From: Chloroflexota bacterium
Lineage (GTDB): Bacteria; Chloroflexota; Dehalococcoidia; UBA2979
Length of the DNA stretch: 17,597 bases
Reading direction: 5' to 3'
Assembly (NCBI GenBank): GCA_947446155.1
Contig: CANFFZ010000041.1
Span: 1-17,597 of the forward strand
Below are positions 14,895 to 17,597 of the stretch, one piece after another. Each line of letters begins with the position of its first letter. Within the stretch, counting starts at the first letter, position 1. The notes below the pieces were generated by a model. It saw only the letters and a list, made by a program, of their open reading frames with translations, searched no databases and was not told the origin of the DNA. The position numbers and the translations under genes were made by a program.

Positions 14895-15770
14895 CTAGAA
14901 CGAGGCGACCTGCGGGATGACCTGGGTGCCGAGGCGCTTCACGAAGTCGAGGGCGTGCGGCCCGACCGGCATCACGACCGCCTCTTGCACGCCCATCGCG
15001 GCGTACTCCCGCATCTCCTCGACGAAGGTCTCCGCGTCACCCTGGGCGAGCGTCTGGTTGTTGTAGAGGATGGTCTTGCGGATGCTGGCGTAGTCCCGCC
15101 CCTCGCGTTCGCAGTGCGCGCGCAGCACATCGAGTTTGTGGGCGACGACCGCGGGGTCGCGGGCGAACAGGTTGCACGCGTCGCCGTACTGCGCCACCAG
15201 CCGGAGCGTCTTCTGCTCCCCGCTGCCGCCGATCATGATCGGCGGGTGCGGCTGCTGGAGCGGGCGCGGCGAGCAGAGCGTCTCGCCGAGCTGGTAGTAG
15301 CGGCCCTCGAACGAGCCGTTGTCGTCGCTCCACATCTGCAGGCAGATGCGCAGCGTCTCCTCCAGGCGGCGGAAGCGCTCGCCCACGCGGGGAAACTCGA
15401 CGCCCAACCCTCGATGCTCACGCTCGTACCACGCGGCGCCGATGCCGAGTTCGGCGCGCCCCTCGGAGAGCACGTCGAGCGTTGACACAATCTTCGCGAG
15501 CAGGCCCGGGTGCCGGTACGTGACGCCCGATACCAGCGTGCGCAGACGGACGATCTTTGTCTTCGCCGCGATGAAGCTGAGGGTGGCGTACGCCTCCAGC
15601 ATCGGGTCCTCGACCGGGGCAAAGCCCTGCATCTGGAAGTAGTGGTCCATCACGGACACCGAGGTGCACCCCACCTCTTCTGCCGCCCCAGCGAGGCGTG
15701 CGAGGTCGGCGGCGATCCTCGGCGGGCCGCCGGGCCACTGGAAGCTCGGGATGTGGATGCCGATGTCCAT
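14895..15770 (-). CDS. LLM-class (luciferase-like) F420-dependent oxidoreductase
   Basis: 291 aa TIM-barrel bacterial-luciferase-fold protein. MDIGIHIPSFQWPGGPP starts strand 1. GCTSVSVMDHYFQM and EAYATLSFIAAKTKIVRLRT carry the typical cofactor-binding strand. LVSGVTYRHPGLLAKIVSTL, DVLSEGRAELGIGAAWYERE, HRGLGVEFPRVGERFRRLEE and PHPPIMIGGSGEQKTLRLVA complete the fold. This subgroup typically uses F420 rather than FMN, which would imply an F420-making organism. The ATG at 15770 has GAGGAG 7 nt upstream. It follows the aldo/keto reductase stop by 30 nt and is probably co-transcribed with it. The substrate is unknown. Confidence 0.9.
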   Translation of the reverse strand: MDIGIHIPSFQWPGGPPRIAADLARLAGAAEEVGCTSVSVMDHYFQMQGFAPVEDPMLEAYATLSFIAAKTKIVRLRTLVSGVTYRHPGLLAKIVSTLDVLSEGRAELGIGAAWYEREHRGLGVEFPRVGERFRRLEETLRICLQMWSDDNGSFEGRYYQLGETLCSPRPLQQPHPPIMIGGSGEQKTLRLVAQYGDACNLFARDPAVVAHKLDVLRAHCEREGRDYASIRKTILYNNQTLAQGDAETFVEEMREYAAMGVQEAVVMPVGPHALDFVKRLGTQVIPQVASF

Positions 15771-15800
15771 GGGTGACTCCTCGATGCTCGGTGACGAGCG

Positions 15801-16793
15801 CTAGCGGACGGCGTCGCCGTGGCGGTAGTCCGCTGTGATCTCGTCGAGGCGCGTCTTCACGTCCGCGGGCAGGGGCGCCTCGACGGCTGCGAGCGAGTCA
15901 TCGAGTTGTTCCGCGCGGCTGGCGCCGATGATCGGTGCGGTGATCGCGGGGTTCGCTAGCACCCAACGCAGCGCCATCTGCACCATCGGGATACCCGAGT
16001 CCTTCGAGACACCCTTGATCGCCTCGACCGTGTCGAACTCGCGGTCGTGCCAGTAGCGCGACTGGTAGTTCTGCGCGGCGTTGCCGAGGGTGAAGCGCGT
16101 GCCCTCGAGCGGGCCGGAGGCCTGGCTGTGCTTGCCCGTGAGCAGGCCACCCGCCAACGGGTTGTAGGGGATGACGCCGATGCCCTCCTCCTCGCAGAGC
16201 GGGAAGAGTTCGCGCTCGAACTCGCGGAAGAGCAGGTTGTAGCGCGGCTGCACGCTGTCGAAGCGCGCGAACCCGGCGGCCTCTTGCTTGCCGATCGCCC
16301 TCGCAAGACGGAACGCGAGCCAGTTCGAGACGCCGATGTAGCGCGCCCGCCCGGACCGCACGACGTCTTCGAGGGCGCGCACGGTCTCGTCCAGCGGCGT
16401 GTTCGGGTCGTAGCCGTGCAGTTGGTACAGGTCGATGTAGTCCGTGCGCAGCCGCTTCAGGCTCGCGTCGACGGCATCCAGGATGTGCTTGCGGTTCCCG
16501 CCACCCTCCCAGCGTCGTGGCCCCATCTGCCCGTGACACTTGGTGGCGAGGATGAACTCGTGGCGCTTGCCCTCGAGCCACTTGCCGACGATCTCCTCGG
16601 TGCGACCGGCCGTCTGCGGCCCGCCGCCAAGCGGGTAGACGTTGGCGGTGTCGAGGAAGGTGATGCCGCCGGTCGCGGCGCGGTCGAGAATGCCGAACGA
16701 GGTGGCCTCGTCGCACTGGAGGCCGAAGGTCATGGTGCCGAGGCAGAGCCGGCTGACCTGCAGCCCCGTCCGCCCGAGTCGTGTGTGTTCCAT
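15801..16793 (-). CDS. Aldo/keto reductase
   Basis: 330 aa NADP(H)-dependent oxidoreductase with a TIM barrel. It begins MEHTRLGRTGLQVSRLCLGT, typical of the group that includes YajO, YhdN and IolS-like enzymes. The catalytic tetrad is visible: Asp48 and Tyr53 (FLDTANVYPLGG), Lys85 (ILATKCHG) and His126 (LYQLHGYDP). Cofactor-loop sequence IPYNPLAGGLLTGKH and IIGASRAEQLDDSL complete the signature. Start ATG 16793; the AAGG ribosome-binding match is weak and about 11 nt away. It is 60 nt downstream of fluC and 30 nt upstream of the LLM gene on the same strand, so the LLM enzyme and this reductase may act on related carbonyl substrates. That link is inference. Confidence 0.93.
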   Translation of the reverse strand: MEHTRLGRTGLQVSRLCLGTMTFGLQCDEATSFGILDRAATGGITFLDTANVYPLGGGPQTAGRTEEIVGKWLEGKRHEFILATKCHGQMGPRRWEGGGNRKHILDAVDASLKRLRTDYIDLYQLHGYDPNTPLDETVRALEDVVRSGRARYIGVSNWLAFRLARAIGKQEAAGFARFDSVQPRYNLLFREFERELFPLCEEEGIGVIPYNPLAGGLLTGKHSQASGPLEGTRFTLGNAAQNYQSRYWHDREFDTVEAIKGVSKDSGIPMVQMALRWVLANPAITAPIIGASRAEQLDDSLAAVEAPLPADVKTRLDEITADYRHGDAVR

Positions 16794-16853
16794 CGAGTGT
16801 GCCGCCTTCTAGCGCGCCCCGCTCCCTGAGGTCCAGGCGAGGCCGCGCGAAGG

Positions 16854-17228
16854 TTACAGACTACGCCCGAGTGCCAGCCCGCCCGCCGCCGCCGCAATCC
16901 CCAGCACCACCGTGCCGACGACATACGCCACCGCCAGCGCCGAGTCCCCAGCCTCGACATGCCCAATCGCGTCGTACGCAAATGCCGAGAACGTGGTGAA
17001 CCCGCCGAGGATCCCCGTCGTCAGTCCGAGCGTGACCCACCGAGGCGTCTCGGTGAAGCGCGACTCCACCGCCCCCAGCACGAGCCCGATCGCCAGCGCG
17101 CCGATGAGGTTCACCGTGAACGTCCCTATGCCGCCGACGACCACCCTCGACCCCACGGTCGTGGCGACCCAGTACCGAGCGAGGCTGCCGGCGGCTCCGC
17201 CGAGTGCGATGGCGATGGCGATGGGCAT
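16854..17228 (-). CDS. crcB: Fluoride ion channel FluC/CrcB
   Basis: 124 aa with four transmembrane helices, which exports fluoride as a dual-topology dimer. Conserved elements are GGAAGSLARYW (10-20), GTFTVNLIGALAIG with Asn40, and GGFTTFSAFAYD (75-86) with the TTFS track. Length is standard. The ATG at 17228 has no Shine-Dalgarno and lies about 20 nt after the tRNA-Ala terminator. A weak TAGATT is centred about 10 nt upstream, so a leaderless message is possible but unproven. The region between terminator and ATG is too short for a fluoride riboswitch. The start codon region carries three tandem copies of GCGATG (17206-17223, plus strand), within coding sequence. Confidence 0.95.
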   Translation of the reverse strand: MPIAIAIALGGAAGSLARYWVATTVGSRVVVGGIGTFTVNLIGALAIGLVLGAVESRFTETPRWVTLGLTTGILGGFTTFSAFAYDAIGHVEAGDSALAVAYVVGTVVLGIAAAAGGLALGRSL

Positions 17229-17249
17229 GGCAGAAATCTACACGAAGAA

Positions 17250-17265
17250 CCCCGCAGGAGCGGGG
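17250..17265 (-). terminator. Rho-independent terminator of tRNA-Ala
   Basis: On the minus strand, CCCCGC / GCGGGG with a TCCT loop is followed by TTCTTCGTG. It begins 15 nt after the tRNA 3' end. A textbook position and shape, with a U-rich though interrupted tail. Confidence 0.7.
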
Positions 17266-17280
17266 TCTGTGATGTGCTGA

Positions 17281-17356
17281 TGGTGGACCCGAGGGGGCTC
17301 GAACCCCTGACCTCGACACTGCCAGTGTCGCGCTCTTCCAGCTGAGCTACGGGCCC
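17281..17356 (-). tRNA. tRNA-Ala (anticodon GGC), CCA encoded
   Basis: 76 nt cloverleaf. The acceptor is GGGCCCG/CGGGTCC with G3-U70, the classical alanine identity pair. The D-arm is GCTC...GAGC. The anticodon stem is CGACA/TGTCG with loop CTGGCAG, anticodon GGC reading GCC/GCU. The T-arm is AGGGG-TTCGAGC-CCCCT. The discriminator is A, and CCA is encoded at 17283-17281. The only visible non-canonical acceptor pair is the expected G3-U70. It is followed by a terminator and preceded by its own promoter. Confidence 0.97.
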
Positions 17357-17371
17357 GGAAGCAACCTGCCG

Positions 17372-17401
17372 AGTGTACGAGTGCCCTCGCGCCTCGGTCT
17401 A
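17372..17401 (-). promoter_or_regulatory. Candidate promoter of tRNA-Ala
   Basis: On the minus strand, TAGACC (17401-17396) and TACACT (17377-17372) are separated by 18 bp. The transcription start would be near 17365, giving a short 5' leader of about 9 nt before the mature tRNA. A moderate match. Confidence 0.45.
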
Positions 17402-17420
17402 CCGCGAGCCTTCGAGGGGG

Positions 17421-17468
17421 CTACGGGCGGGCTTCGAGGAGCGCGAGCAGGAGGCGCGGGTGGTTGGT
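17421..17468 (-). pseudogene. Truncated 3' end of a gene cut by the IS element, possibly glycerophosphodiester phosphodiesterase
   Basis: On the minus strand, the codons up to TAG at 17423-17421 read TNHPRLLLALLEARP. This resembles the C-terminus of glycerophosphodiester phosphodiesterases (GxxTNxPxxLLALL type). The frame runs into the presumed IS3 left end at about 17468, so the rest of the gene would lie beyond the element or be lost. The evidence is one short segment; a chance ORF is possible. Confidence 0.35.
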
Positions 17469-17597
17469 GTGGACTTGCCCCGATCTGACGGACACCCAAG
17501 ATAGGGCGTGTAGCCCTGGAAGGATGTCTGAATGGAATCGACAGGACGACGTGCACGGCGTGCGTTCACGGACGAGTACAAGGCGGAAGTCGTCGAG
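17468..17597 (+). mobile_element. IS3-family insertion sequence, left end (continues beyond window)
   Basis: The region just before OrfA starts around TGTGGACTTGCCCC, resembling IS3-family terminal repeats, which begin TG and lie about 50-70 bp before orfA. The exact outer boundary (17468 or 17470) and the right end are not determinable here. It sits about 110 bp upstream of the tRNA-Ala gene and interrupts a coding remnant. Confidence 0.6.
17532..17597 (+). CDS. IS3-family transposase OrfA, N-terminal fragment (runs off window)
   Basis: Only the first 22 codons are visible: Met-Glu-Ser-Thr, a basic stretch RRARRAFTDEYKAEVVE, then the window ends. This is the hallmark N-terminus of IS3-family OrfA helix-turn-helix proteins (RRxFTxEFKxExV). 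GGAAGGA lies 7 nt upstream of the ATG. In this family OrfA and OrfB are joined by programmed -1 frameshifting, so the transposase core should follow outside the window. Confidence 0.85.
   Translation, partial: MESTGRRARRAFTDEYKAEVVE

Noticed and set aside
17229..17280. Fluoride riboswitch before fluC
   Set aside because: Only about 50 nt lie between tRNA-Ala and fluC, and these are taken up by the tRNA terminator; no pseudoknot signature is seen.

Overview
This is a high-GC, gene-dense bacterial chromosomal segment carrying about fifteen intact protein genes, one tRNA gene, one decayed gene and the start of an insertion sequence. The best guess is Chloroflexota, possibly Dehalococcoidia-like. 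The clues are Thr/Pro/Ala/Ser-rich linkers on exported proteins, an F420-type luciferase-fold oxidoreductase, and a SepIVA/DivIVA-like coiled-coil gene beside coaD. Actinobacteria share some of these traits, so the assignment is an inference.

Left part (1-7089). A minus-strand greA-lysS pair (lysS runs off the left edge) diverges from a plus-strand cluster. That cluster holds an HtrA-type membrane-anchored protease, a membrane-anchored GH18-like protein without the catalytic Glu, rsmD, coaD and a SepIVA-like coiled-coil protein. The genes are tightly packed (gaps of 9 and 2 nt, then a 4-nt ATGA overlap, then 30 nt) and look like one envelope, housekeeping and division operon. The divergent intergenic region holds a greA promoter with a hairpin-rich leader. 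It also holds an 11-bp-period direct repeat just upstream of an extended -10 facing the protease.

Middle part (7124-12121, all minus strand). A PQQ-type sugar dehydrogenase lipoprotein is followed by a 57-aa two-helix membrane protein. Next comes leuS with its own promoter, then a lipoprotein of the alpha/beta-hydrolase fold overlapping leuS by ATGA. The roughly 170-nt leuS leader is the most striking feature of the window. A sigma70-like promoter sits almost on top of a 23-codon ORF that ends in three consecutive Leu codons. The stop codon of that ORF abuts a perfect 13-bp hairpin, and a second 9-bp hairpin precedes the leuS ribosome binding site. It looks like a leucine-sensing leader-peptide attenuator.

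Right part (12240-17597). An L-2-hydroxyglutarate oxidase-like gene is on the plus strand. It is followed by a DHFR/RibD-C-fold gene broken by an amber codon and a frameshift. A minus-strand series follows: FluC/CrcB fluoride channel, aldo/keto reductase, F420-type LLM oxidoreductase and a monoacylglycerol-lipase-like hydrolase. tRNA-Ala(GGC), with G3-U70 and an encoded CCA, lies upstream of fluC with its own terminator. At the right edge the first 22 codons of an IS3-family OrfA and its left end abut what looks like the stranded 3' end of another gene, possibly a glycerophosphodiester phosphodiesterase.

Several proteins keep a fold but have altered active-site positions: the GreA tip, the GH18-like catalytic Glu, the nucleophile of the leuS-linked hydrolase, and the acid loop of the lipase. 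These are reported separately.
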